A stretch of DNA of 64,000 nucleotides from Spinellus fusiger (lineage: Eukaryota; Mucoromycota; Mucoromycetes; Mucorales; Phycomycetaceae). Where the stretch lies: assembly GCA_025094145.1 (NCBI GenBank), contig JALLLS010000007.1, positions 434,001-498,000 of the forward strand, read 5' to 3'. Shown piece by piece: positions 11,505-22,382 of this stretch (the stretch's first letter is position 1; each line of letters starts with the position of its first letter). A program made the position numbers and the translations under genes. The notes under the pieces were generated by a model. That model was not told where the DNA came from and did no database searches. It saw only the letters and a list, made by a program, of their open reading frames with translations.

Positions 11505-11947
11505 TTGAAGATCCTCTTCACTTCTTATTCCAATGCCCACCCAAGTGGCAGGTTTGGTTTGATGTCTGGTCGTCTCAATTTGGACATGCACCTACCTTCT
11601 TAACCATTTCCGATGCTCTTTTTGCACTATCTTTTCCATACGAAAATGCACATGAGTCTATGTACTCTTGCCAAATTATTAGTTCAATTTTACTAGCCAT
11701 TTGGAGAGCACATTGGAGACTTATCTTTGATGATGAGCCTTTTCTACCCCCTGTGGTAGCCCAACGTGCAGTCTCTTTGGTGACTACTTTAGCAGAAGAG
11801 CAAGAAATAGACACTGATCTGTAGTTGTTTTCTTTTTTCTTGTTTTATTTTACCTTTCTATAGATATATCCTTTTCTCTCGCCTTCCTCCTTTTGATAGG
11901 TTGTGCGTGTAAATAAAATTGAAGTCAGTGACTTCCATACAAAAAAA
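11505..11947 (+). mobile_element. 5'-truncated LINE with 16-bp target duplication
   Basis: AGTATTACTTAGTATA occurs at 11489-11504 and again at 11948-11963, flanking a 443-bp insert that ends in an A-run. This is the signature of target-primed reverse transcription. The insert opens directly in a reading frame and ends with the tail TGTAAATAAAATTGAAGTCA, also seen near 45775 and 62970. Confidence 0.85.
11507..11824 (+). pseudogene. C-terminal 105 residues of a LINE reverse transcriptase protein
   Basis: The frame begins EDPLHFLFQCPPKWQVWFDV, the end of the zinc-binding RVT-associated domain found after the RT in fungal non-LTR retrotransposons. It continues through IWRAHWRLIFDDEPFLPPVV to a natural stop. 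There are no internal stops, so this 5'-truncated copy is fairly young. It has no start codon and cannot encode a working protein. Confidence 0.75.
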
Positions 11948-12154
11948 AGTATTACTTAGTATAAATAAACAATTCATAAACATAGAGATTGAATTCTTTC
12001 TATATTTAAACTTAAGCAATAGTTTATTAAGCTTGGTAAATTAAAGGTTTAACTCATACAACATAGAGAAGCCTGGTTCCTAGATAATGCTAGATAGCTT
12101 ATACTTGTTGAATATGTCCATAAAATGTTACAGTTAATGAGTTTCTAGTAAACT

Positions 12155-12900
12155 TGTCATGTTCCAACCTAAATCCAAAGATTCTTTATGAATTGGTCAA
12201 CATGATTAGTGTGCTGTGACATTCAGAATACTCTATGAAAGCTTGAGTGCACACAAGTACTATAGTACAGCTCTGTATCATCTCACTGATTGGTCGTAAC
12301 TACAAATGAACCTTCTAAGCTCAATATACTATCGGACATTTAATAAGAGCCGCCTTCATCTATAAATCCTTAGTGGATAAAATAAAACCTATTATTACAA
12401 ATGTGGAAGTATCTGACCCCTGACACACTGATGTGCTAGGGCTCCTTAATTTGCTTTTAGAAAAGATTTCTTTTTTCATTTTAATATAGCTTAATGTATC
12501 AATAGAAGTAGTATATAAGCTAGATAGATGTTAGATACAAAATGGCTTTGCGAAATATGTTTCTTATATTACAAACACACCTTTTGTTTCTGATTTTTTG
12601 AACACTATCAAAGGTAATTAAAGTGAAGACACATAATTGATGGCTCTATAATGGTGTGCTTATTCAATGAACCAACCATAAGGCTCCATCTATGTAATCT
12701 AATATTAGGTAGAACACCTACACCAACCATAAGGTTGTATCTATGATTAAGTCATAAGATGGACTAATAATAGACTCCCACAAGGTAAAAAGCCATTGAT
12801 GAATAAGCACACACAAAAAGTATAAATAAGGAGCCACACTTCACTCAATAAAAATTATCTTTGTTCAGTCTTGTTAATTCTACTTGTTTTGATCATCACA
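12155..12900 (+). repeat. Solo LTR, family 2, interrupted by a smaller LTR
   Basis: It starts TGTCATGTTCCAACCTAAAT and ends TGTTTTGATCATCACA. It carries the AGTATAAATAAGGAGCC promoter-like box and AATAAAAATTATC near its 3' end. Without the nested 212-bp insertion and its 4-bp duplication it would be about 530 bp, matching the copy at 153-680. No clear duplication flanks the outer LTR. Confidence 0.75.
12393..12604 (+). repeat. LTR related to family 1, nested in the family 2 LTR
   Basis: Comparison with uninterrupted family 2 copies (GACCTATCAAAGG) shows that this 212-bp block is an insertion flanked by CTAT on both sides (12389-12392 and 12605-12608). Its right end TTTTTTGAACA and internal AAACACACCTTTTGTTTCTG align with the family 1 LTR read in reverse. 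It is therefore a diverged member that inserted after the outer LTR. Confidence 0.7.
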
Positions 12901-13375
12901 AATATCATAAAGCATATAGTTTAAATGATTGTATAAGTTTTAGAATTAAAAATTATTCCTAAGAGCTATTTATCATTAAGAATCTCTTTAATTCAATAGT
13001 CTGGCAGTTATTGATATATCTATTCAATTCTTTGATTCGTTTCATCTAATTATCAATAAAAGAATACTACATTATCTAATTCCCTAAATCTAAGCTACAT
13101 AGTAGTTTATAATGAATAAACATATACCTATTATTGCTATTATTTCTTTACACAACATTCTATCTAACAATTCCCCAATGAAAAATCAATAATATCTTTT
13201 TAAAGTCCCAAAAAACATTTGTAAGAGAAACAGCCTAGATTATTGCTTAAAAGCTATTATTAGTAAACAGAATATCAATTCTTGACATCTCTTGTATGCT
13301 AGGCATAAATTTCAACTTAATTGAGCACTTTTCGTGTCAAATAAATAAATAGATTCTTCAAAATAAAAGATTATA
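12901..13375. other. AT-rich spacer, nothing recognised
   Basis: AT-rich sequence between a solo LTR and a Tc1 element. No ORF or RNA gene is supported. Confidence 0.5.
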
Positions 13376-14717
13376 CATCACACCCAATTGAACTTAATAC
13401 TTTTGAAAATAAAATTCAGGACGAAATATATAGGACATGTTCAACATTAAATAAAACACTCCACGTTTGATATAGAAGATTCAAAATTAAGCAAAACAAA
13501 GCTCAACATCTTTAATTATAGAAAATATAATAATAATAATACAATTAATATTTTGTATGGCCTCCTTTAGCATCAATGACAGCCTGGCATCTGTCGGTCA
13601 TACTCAGAACTAATCGTTGTGCAAGTTCAATACTAACTCTCTCCAACTCCTCTGCAGGTATAGCCTTCAAACATTCAATATTGGTAATATATACTTTTAT
13701 TTTTCCAATTTGTCTTTCTAAGCCCCACCAGATGTGTTCAATTGGGTTCAAGTCAGGACTCTGTATAGACTAGTACTCAAAGCCCCTAATCTGATGTGTC
13801 TTTTTCCACCCTCTGGCATAGACCCCAGTAAGACAGCTAGCACCATCTTCATGTAACGGGAACTCCCTGTCTTCTTTCTGATCCAAATCCATGAACCAGG
13901 GATAGAGCTCACTAGCTAAAATATTGATATATTCGTCTTGGTTTACAGTGCTATTAACAAAGACTCATGGGCCAAATCTGCCCACCCAAAAACAGCTCCA
14001 AAGCATGACCTCACCACCACCAAACTTTGTTGTTGGAACAATAGGATTAGGGTCATACCTTTCTCCAACTTTTCTGATGACACGGGCACCTCCATCGTTC
14101 CCTTTCACGGTGTACCTGGACTCATCAGACCAGACAACGCCTTTCCACTGGTCGTTCATCCAATTGACATGTTCCTTAGCCCAACAAAGCCGTTTTTCTT
14201 TGTGTTTTGAGGTTAAGACTGGCTTGTGAGCTGGAGAAAAAGATCCAAACCCTAGCTGATTGCAGTAACTGATCATGGTGTTTCTACATACATCAACCTG
14301 AATCTAACATTTCCAATTTCAGCTGATTATATGAGGCAAATGGGTCCTTTCTAATGACCTTTTCCAAGTGTCTAAGGTCCCTCTCACTGGCTCTTTTATG
14401 TTTTCCATGACTCTTTAAGCGCAATAGTGACCCAAGTTCTTTGATGTTTCTGATAATATTTTGAACTGTGGGCTTTCTCATCTCAACTACGTTTGCAATG
14501 ACAGTCAATTTTAATCCAACCTTCAACAGGTAATAAATGCAGCATCATATTTTTATTTTTTGCTTTATTATATTCTCCACGAGTACGAGTTTCTGAAAAT
14601 GTATCTGACATGTTGTGTTGGTTTAATAATATTTAGAAAGAATAAGAGTTTTATGCAAAAAAAAAGTATTATTTTATTAAAATTTAGGCAAGTATTAAAT
14701 TCAATTGCGTGTGACTA
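13376..14717 (-). mobile_element. Tc1/mariner element, family A, inactivated
   Basis: The ends are inverted repeats (left CCAATTGAACTTAATACTT, right AAGTATTAAATTCAATTG), and the length is about 1342 bp, the same as the intact-ended copy at 30438-31778. The minus strand encodes a broken Tc1 transposase: a helix-turn-helix segment (KPTVQNIIRNIKE), the first Asp in VVWSDESRYTV, the second in HEDGAS and the third acidic residue in SPDLNPIEHIWW. Stops, including TGA after RFGP and TAG after GFEY, make it non-coding. Both of these stops are shared with the other family A copy. Confidence 0.85.
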
Positions 14718-14865
14718 TCAATTAGATACAACAACAACAACAAGAACAACAAAAGATGAATATAAATTTATTCATGATCTGATAAAGAAATCCCAAAAAA
14801 AAATTGATAAACCCAAGGTATAATGTTTTGTATAATAAAGTAGAATACAAATTCTATGAGACATA

Positions 14866-15710
14866 CAGACCCATGTAATAAATGAGTAGACGATAAATCA
14901 AGTTTTATTTTTATTTATTTTTTGAGAAAAAAAAGGCATATCTATCAGTCAAATATGTTTATAATAAAAGGTTCATGGAATAACACAAGATTTAGAACCA
15001 GGGAACAAAATATTTAGCAAGTACATTGACATAGTTGTCTTGATCAATTGATACCTCTAAGAGTACAAAAGGCCCTACACCCTCACGTCAAAATCAACCA
15101 CAAACCATGACCAAACCCCTGCCATACCTATATATTCTTTGCGTATGACGTTCCTCATACCTTTTATCTTTTTTCCTGATTACTCTAATCCTTTTATTAT
15201 TGCCCACAACTTTAAAAAGAAGTTTTTTTATACCAAACAAAGTTACTTCACTTCTCTAATGACCAATAAACCGTTTTTTTACACCATTCCAATTGTCTTT
15301 GCTTGTGAGTAAGTGTCATACCAAATAGACAAAACGATTGCCAGGTCTGAAATAGAGGACACCTTTTCAGGTCTTCTTGTACGAGTATTGAGTTTAATTA
15401 TGCCTTTATTTTTTATACAATAGGACACTCCTGCCCACTGTGCTCTTTGGGATATCATGATCGTCAGCAGTCTCTTGATAAGTAGCATGTCTTTTCCATT
15501 GTCCTATGATTTGACCTCTAATAAACATATCATGCTCTTTTCTTTTGGTGGGACTATTTTTATGTTCTTAGCTAATAGTTGGCTGATTTATATTGTTTGA
15601 ACTCGTTTTTTGAATAAGTTATTAAAGAAAAGAAAAAAACCTCTATTTTATTTTTGAAGAATAGAAAATAAAAAATGGTTCGCTGTCTACTCATTTATTG
15701 TATGAGACTA
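14866..15710 (-). mobile_element. Internally deleted Tc1 element, family B
   Basis: Inverted ends (AATAAATGAGTAGAC near both termini) and TA flanks (14864-14865 and 15711-15712) define an 845-bp unit. It corresponds to the two ends of the longer family B element at 29629-32283. The coding remnant on the minus strand keeps an N-terminal piece (IIKLNTRTRRPEKVSSISD) and then jumps to a later segment (WYDTYSQAKTIGMV), so the middle of the transposase was deleted. Confidence 0.7.
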
Positions 15711-16029
15711 TATTTGTTAAAGGGATATTTCTCAAGCATGAAAACCACAGATCAACTCGATTTATGCCTAAAAATTAATTCACTGTACAAACTCCGTTTT
15801 TATAAGATGCAAGAGCGTATACTGTTTTTAAATACACTGATACAAACAATTAGGCGAGTAACTGCCTAAGATGTTAGATGGACATCGTTATATAATTTAG
15901 ATAAGGAAACATAGCTCTGGCTTGATTTTAGCAGAAAACATAGGGTATTTTTTTATATCTTGAATATAAAGTGATAAAAAATGTAACTGAAGGTTTTAAA
16001 TACATGTTTTCTTTTTCAGTTTTATACAT

Positions 16030-16850
16030 TATCTTAACAGTGTTATGATTTCATGAATTTATTAGATATAAACATAAAACTTTCAATAGATACATATAAT
16101 AGTTTTTATAGTCCAAAAAGGGATTCATTTCAAGGTTAATTAGTAACCACTATGGCCTCCTTTGGCATCTATTACTGCCTGGCATCTCTGTCCCATACTG
16201 GCAATGAGGGTGTCTGTCACTTCTTAAGATATTATACTCTATTCTAGCATCACAATAGCCCTCAATTTCTTTTTAAAAATACAATATCTACTCCCATCCT
16301 TACTAATGATTTTCTTGAGGTGAACCAATAGATGCTCAGTTAGATTGAGATAAGGACTTTGTGTAGACTAGTAAGGAATGATTTCCATACCATTTGCTAT
16401 CTTCCATTATCGAGTTGTCTTACGTGTATAGGTTCCAGCATTGTCATCATGTAGGCAGTAACTGAATTCAGGGTTTAGGATAGAGAGACGCCCAAGTCCA
16501 TGGCAGTAGAATTCTCTCAAGATATCCATGTACTTGTCGGAATTTATCCTACCCTTCACTACGATTCATCTCCTAACACCTTCACCACTGAAATAGCCCC
16601 ATACCATCACCCTGGACTCATCCAACCAGGCTATCTTTTACTATTGTTCATTAGCCTAGCTGATATGTTCTTGGGACTACCAAGGTCAATAATCTATATT
16701 TTCTTTTTAATAAGATGTCTCGGCCAGGGTTTTGTTGTTGCTCAGCAGCTTATAGAGAATGGCTAAGCGAATCTCAAGGCTAGTATATTTCCCAAAATCT
16801 CAGGGGTCTTGGAAAAGATATTTATGGTTTCAGATTATTAAGACATTATT
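16030..16850 (-). mobile_element. Tc1-like element fragment, family C
   Basis: The left end (TTATGATTTCATGAATTTATT) and the reverse-coded transposase C-terminus (GGCCTCCTTTGGCATCTATT) match the 3' end of the element at 34757-36200. Further fragments of a DDE transposase follow in broken frames. The right boundary is uncertain and no intact ORF is present. Confidence 0.6.
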
Positions 16851-17399
16851 ATAATAAATAGTTTTATGAAAAGAGAAAAGAAAAGTGTATGTTATTTTAT
16901 TTTATTTTTGGTATAAAAATAGCTCTGAATTTGAAAAGCATCAGTGATATCTCTTTCACCACTTTATGAATAAGAATAGATCTCTACTGGAAATAAAGAC
17001 TGGAAATGTCTTAGAGATTTTCAGAGAGGTATTATTTTTAATATGGAAAAAATATCTGAAAGGTAAAATAGCTTACACTAAAATATCGCTAAGGAGTATT
17101 GTGGAATCTACATAAAAGTTCAATGGATAAGTTATGAAAATATAACAACTAAAGTATCAATGAGACTTAATATATTTATAAATACAAATTAAAAGATATT
17201 CAATTTCCTATAGAAAATACTGAGATTAATGAAACTGCTCAGTATCTATAGCATGTGTAGTGATATAAACAATTAACAAACATCTGTGATAATCCCATCC
17301 TATACTACTGTTGCAAATGAGGAAACATTCTGTTCCTGGAAGTCTGTTAAGGAAAGATGATTGTCTGTGAATTTTTAAAGAGAATGCTGTTGAATAATA

Positions 17400-18500
17400 T
17401 ATATAAAAAAGTTTTTATTTAATACTTTGTTGGGCTACCTTTGGCATCAATAACTGCTTTGCAGTGATCCTTCATTGAGCCAACTAAACGTTCAGCAAGA
17501 TCAATGTGGATATTTCTCCAAGCTTCTTCTAAAGCTGTCTTGAGCTCATTGATATTTTTGATACCGGCCCTCTTGTCATTGATAAGCTTATCAAGACAGA
17601 TTCAGAGATGTCCAATGGGGTTGAGATCAGGACTTTGGGCAGGACAGTAATCAAAGCGCTTGATTGCATGTGTGTTTTTACACCATGTTGTATAGCCACC
17701 TGTATGGCAGCTAGCCCCATCTTCTTGGAATATAAAGTCCCTATCTTCTTTATCATTCAATTCAATGAACCATGGCAGAAAGTTCTCTGTCAAAATGTTG
17801 ATGTATACGTCCTGATTTACAGTGCTATCAACAAAGACCAAAAGACCCAGATCCACCTGCCCAGAAACAGCTCTAGATCATTATGCTGCCTTTTCCCCCA
17901 TTTGGTTTTAGGTATGATATGAGTAGCCTTATACCTCTCTCCAATCTTTTGAATTACTCTGGCTCCTCCCTGGTAACCCTCTACTTCAAACCGTGACTCA
18001 TCAGATCATACGACGCGTCTCCAGTCCTCAGGGGTCCAATTGACCCGTTCCTTTACCCAACGAAGTCTTTTCTTCATGTTTTTTCTTCAGATAACCTTAG
18101 CTTTTGTGCTGCAAAGTAGGAAACAAACCTAATCTGTTGTATGTATTTGATGAATGTTGCTCTACAGATGATTATATCATGTACCTTAAGTTCCAAATTT
18201 ATGTAGTTATAGGAGGCAAATGGGTTGCCTCTTAGAATGGCCTCAAGTCGTCTGAGGTCTCTCTCGTTAAGTTTTTTTTTTGGTGCACCAGAGCTAGAAT
18301 TTGGTAGAGGTGTACCATTAGTCTTGATTCTACTAATGATTTTTTGGACAGTAGACTTGCTAATGCCAACGACCTTTGAAATGCTACTCATAGAGTAATT
18401 TTATTTTATTTTTAAGCCAGTAAACACCCCATTACTCTCTTTCTTCAAGCTTATCATAAACTCTAGAGTTTTTTAGTTGAGGATTCTGCGTTTGACATTT
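17400..18500 (-). mobile_element. Tc1-like transposase relic, family D
   Basis: The minus strand carries an N-terminal HTH (SKVVGISKSTVQKIISRIK, 18391-18074). A catalytic part (17856-17602) follows with FIFQEDGASCH and AQSPDLNPIGHL, where the third catalytic Glu is replaced by Gly. Near the first catalytic Asp a Trp codon has become TGA just before SDES. A C-terminal AVIDAKGSPTKY lies near 17430. Terminal repeats could not be placed exactly, so the limits are approximate. Confidence 0.7.
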
Positions 18501-18590
18501 GATATTGCTTAATGGAATGTGATTCTTCGGTAAAAAAAAAGGAATAATAATCATGTTTAAAAAGGTATAAATTCGTATACTAACTAATAT

Positions 18591-18778
18591 TGTATGGCTG
18601 TATATATCTGACTATATATATTCAGGCAAATAAAATGCATAGTTTTCTTTTATTATTTTTAATAATATTAAAGATTGCAAAGTGATCTATCTCTAGCATA
18701 TATTAGTATTCAAAAGAGTTTTGGAAAACATATTTCTTACATCACAAAACATATATTTTGATTCTAGTTTTTTGAACA
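18591..18778 (+). repeat. Old LTR copy related to family 1
   Basis: It starts TGTATGGCTGTATATATCTG and ends CTAGTTTTTTGAACA, aligning with the insertion at 12393-12604. The flanks are ATAT before and ATAC after, a near-match 4-bp duplication. Confidence 0.5.
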
Positions 18779-18941
18779 ATACTAATACATTTACATTCTC
18801 TTATGACACCATCATCAACCATCTCTATAAATATTAACCATTCCAATTAATCATAACCACTTTATTCTTCTCATAGTTCAATTATGAAATTACTGTGAAA
18901 AATAAGACAATAATTAATACTTGATTCAAAACTGATGTTAA

Positions 18942-19111
18942 TGTTGGAAATGGGTAGACCTGATCACCTATTTCGGGAGAACTTATTGTAGTAATTCTAT
19001 ATATGTAAAAATGTAGAATAGCATAAACAGTGAGAGCAGATGCACACTTTGCATCTTTGAGAAATATACCTTTATTTTACCAAGCACCCCTTTTGCCTCT
19101 GATTCTTAACA
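18942..19111 (+). repeat. Solo LTR, family 1, TTAA target duplication
   Basis: This 170-bp LTR runs from TGTTGGAAATGGGTAGACC to CTGATTCTTAACA and is nearly identical to the LTRs of the Gypsy-like element at 1587-6994, in the opposite orientation. TTAA at 18938-18941 and 19112-19115 forms a perfect 4-bp duplication. It lies about 320 bp upstream of the YIP1 start codon and could affect that promoter. Confidence 0.9.
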
Positions 19112-19435
19112 TTAATAAGTTTACTCTTACTCTCGTATCTTTTTACAATGCTATCTACTCATATCTTGCATATAAATAATAGTTGCTTATGGTTATGATA
19201 TTTATATTTAGATTATCATAATTGGTACAAATATTACAGATAATAACTCAAAAATATAGATAAATCATAAGAATGTCTATATTTCTTAGTCCTAAAAGTC
19301 TCTTCTATGATATGATTTCAGATCTTTTAATTAGGATTAAGTCTTCCACTTCCTATGACGTGATGCTCTGAGTTTAAATATACACGTCTTAAGCGTGTCG
19401 AGTTTTCCTTAGGTTTTCATCTCACTTTTTGTACT

Positions 19436-20269
19436 ATGGCCTTTCATCAACCCGTACATTCAGTTTTGTTTGATAATTCAGCACCACTCGATACTACTGG
19501 AAATGCTTACTATAGTACACCTCCAGCACCACCAGCTGGTGCCAACGATAATCTCCAATTCTACAGCTCATCTTATGACGAGCAGTATAGTTCGTCCTAT
19601 TATAATACAAACGCCCCTCCTCCACCTGCGGGAGACATACAATCAGGCCACTATGACTATTCCAGAAATAGCCATTCTATATGGAGTGCACTAGGAACGG
19701 GAGGATTCGCAGATGAGCCTCCTCTTCTCGAAGAACTTGGCATTAACTTTGAACATATCAAAACAAAGGTACAAGACACATAACTGCTTTACAAAACTAA
19801 AGCTTTAAAATAGAGCATGACAGTCTTGAATCCTTTTGGCAGAGTCCCGGACACTATTATGGATGATGCCGATCTTGCTGGCCCTTTACTTTTCCTTCTT
19901 CTCTTTGGCATGTTCTTACTGTTCTCTGGCAAAGCACATTTTGGTTATATCTATGGTGTGGGTGTGCTTGGCGTTGTATCCATTTACTTGATCCTGAATC
20001 TGATGAGTGAGAGTGGCGTAGATTGGACAAGAACAGCAAGCGTGCTTGGGTACTGTCTTTTGCCTATGGTGATGCTCAGTGGATTTAGTGTTGTTATTAC
20101 ACTGGGAACTGTTGTGGGTGCTGTTTTGTCTGTTTTGAGTATCTTGTGGTGTACCTATTCTAGTTCAGGGATGTTCACTAGTGTACTGCATATGAGTGAA
20201 CAGCGATATTTAGTAGCCTATCCTGTGGGTCTGTTCTATGCTTCTTTTGCTTTGATGACTGTATTTTAA
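19436..20269 (+). CDS. YIP1: Yip1/YIPF5 family Golgi membrane protein
   Basis: Two exons (19436-19768, 19814-20269) separated by a 45-nt intron encode 262 residues. The cytosolic N-terminus is rich in Pro, Ser and Tyr and ends with the conserved LLEELGINFEHI. The Yip1 domain follows with DDADLAGPLLFLLLFG, GKAHFGYIYGVG, LGYCLLPMV, WCTYSSS and QRYLVAYPVGLFYASFALM, giving about five membrane segments and a very short C-terminal tail. Yip1 proteins act with Rab GTPases in ER-Golgi vesicle traffic. The start is the first Met in a clear coding stretch. The gene ends only 177 bp before the next start codon. Confidence 0.93.
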
Positions 20270-20446
20270 AATGATAAACAAAAATGTCCTTTTTTATGTG
20301 AGTATCTGTACATAACTAATAAATACCAGTGTATATCACCTATTTCCTGCCTTATGAGGATCTTCTTTATAAAAAGCAGTCCATGTCACGTGTGACTATA
20401 TTGAGTATGCCTTGATACGACGTGCTTTCTTTTGCTTCTTATTAGA

Positions 20447-22341
20447 ATGCAGCAGCCAGTACAAGCAGGATTCCAACATCCAGGCATGGTACAGCCAGCC
20501 ATGATGATCCAGCAGTCTATGCCAGCTGGAAATGTTCAGTTTAGAAAGCGTCCCAGTGAAACTGATTCTCTGGCAAAGCATATCAAGTAAGTTTTGGCGT
20601 CCCAGAGAGATGTCATTAACTCGGTGTAGGAAAAAGAGACCTACCGATCGTAACATGCCACCCAAGGTACCGTGGTTATCGTTGAATAGGTCAGCCTATA
20701 ATGGTGTTTTTATATAGATTGAGGCGTTTATTCCTGAATCCAAGCTATACACTGAGCTCAGTGAATTTGAGAAAGTGTTGGACGCTACTATTATGAGAAA
20801 ACGTCTTGATATCCAAGAGACTTTAGGAAAGCCCACTAAAGTAATTATATCTTTATTGCTATTGAATTATCTACGTATATGTTTCTGTGACTTAATGGCC
20901 GTGTGTAGGTCAGACGCACGCTTCGTATCTTCCTGTCCAATACCTCAGCCGATCAGGCAATATCACAGCAAAATGCAGAAGATGAAAATGCGTTTGATTT
21001 AAACAGTGGAAATGCACCTTCATGGACATTGAAGATTGAAGGTCGTTTACTCGATGTAAGTCTTATTCAGTTATATGAAAACTAATATATGTCCACGAAA
21101 AAGCCTCCTGTGCCAACAAAGAAAGCACAACCTGTTCAGAAGTTTACTTCTTTTTTCCGTTCCATTACAGTAGAGCTTGACAGAGATCCCAACCTTTATC
21201 CTGAGGGAAACATTATTGGCGTAAGTCAGCGCAATGCTTCTTGTAGTCTCACTGGATTTTTTATGGTATAGTGGCATAAACAGGCCAATGCTGTGGATTT
21301 CGATGGCATAGAAGTGAAGCGAAAAGGAGATATGAATGTAAATGCACGTATTGTTCTTGATCCAGAATACAACCCTCATAAATTCAAATTGAGTCCTTTG
21401 TTGAGTGATATGTTGGACATGAAACTCGAAACAAAGCCACAGATCATTATGGGTCTCTGGAACTATGTCAAGGTAATAAGGTTGAGGATATATCATGAGC
21501 TTTTTTTTTTTAAAAATAATAATAATAATAATAATAATTTTTTATAGCACCACAAATTGCAAGATGCTGAAGACAAGAGAGTAATTCATTGTGATGCAAA
21601 AATGCTGCAGGTAAAGAGTACAATAAAATAAAAGATAATAAGCAGTTATTGATGCTTCTTTTCTTTTCTTATTGTAGCTTTTTGGTGCTCCTCAAATTCT
21701 TTTCTCGCAGCTTCCAGATCTGATTAACCACCATATGACAAGACCTGATCCTATTATTCTCAACTATACTATCAGGTAAAAGAGACAGAGAGAAATCTAG
21801 CTAAACATTACTTAGAGTCGATAAAGAATTCCATCAGTCACCTAAGGCATACGATGTGGATGTTGAACTCGACAGTGTTATTCGTCAAAAAATGATGAAT
21901 ATTGTGTCCTCAACACAGACACAGAAAGAAATCATGGCATTGGACGATAAAATTGTGCAGTGTGTTCAGAGTATCAACAATTCCAAAATCAAGCGGGACT
22001 TCCTTATGCAATTTGCTCAACATCCAGTTGAGTTTATCAATAAGTGGATTGCTAGTCAAGCAAGAGATCTTGAGGTATTCAAATTTAATTTATAAAGTGT
22101 AATAACACAATCCTAGGTTATTTTAGGAGAGACAAAGGTGAACTTAGAAGAAATGCGACAAACCGACTTCTACAAACAACCATGGGTGAAGGAAGCAATC
22201 TTCCATTACTTGACTGCCAAGGTAACAAAACCTTCACAATGAATATTCTATAGTATATAATTCATGCTTAATGTTCAAATTCTTGTCTACTAGACTCAAC
22301 AACGTATGCAAGAACTTTTGAATGCTCAACGTGGACAGTAG
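20447..22341 (+). CDS. SNF12: SWI/SNF-family chromatin remodelling subunit with SWIB domain (SMARCD/Snf12/Rsc6 type)
   Basis: Eleven exons join in phase to about 445 residues: 20447-20586, 20630-20666, 20718-20840, 20909-21055, 21104-21220, 21272-21472, 21548-21610, 21678-21775, 21816-22074, 22117-22221, 22294-22341. A Gln/Pro/Met-rich N-terminus is followed by KKKRPTDRNMPPK. The conserved block with FFRSITVELDRD comes next, then the SWIB domain at about 219-300 (FKLSPLLSDML ... IIMGLWNYVKHHKLQD). A C-terminal coiled-coil-like region contains AYDVDVELDSVI and FINKWIASQARDLE. The family is a core subunit of SWI/SNF or RSC remodellers; which complex cannot be told here. The introns are 43-76 nt. 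The exact N-terminus is the least certain part. Confidence 0.9.
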
Positions 22342-22382
22342 AGTCTACAACTATGGAATATACATACTATGTGCACATGTGT

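Noticed and set aside
153..12900. Family 2 LTRs at 153 and 12155 as the two ends of one large element
   Set aside because: They are in opposite orientation and the interval contains a housekeeping gene and unrelated elements.
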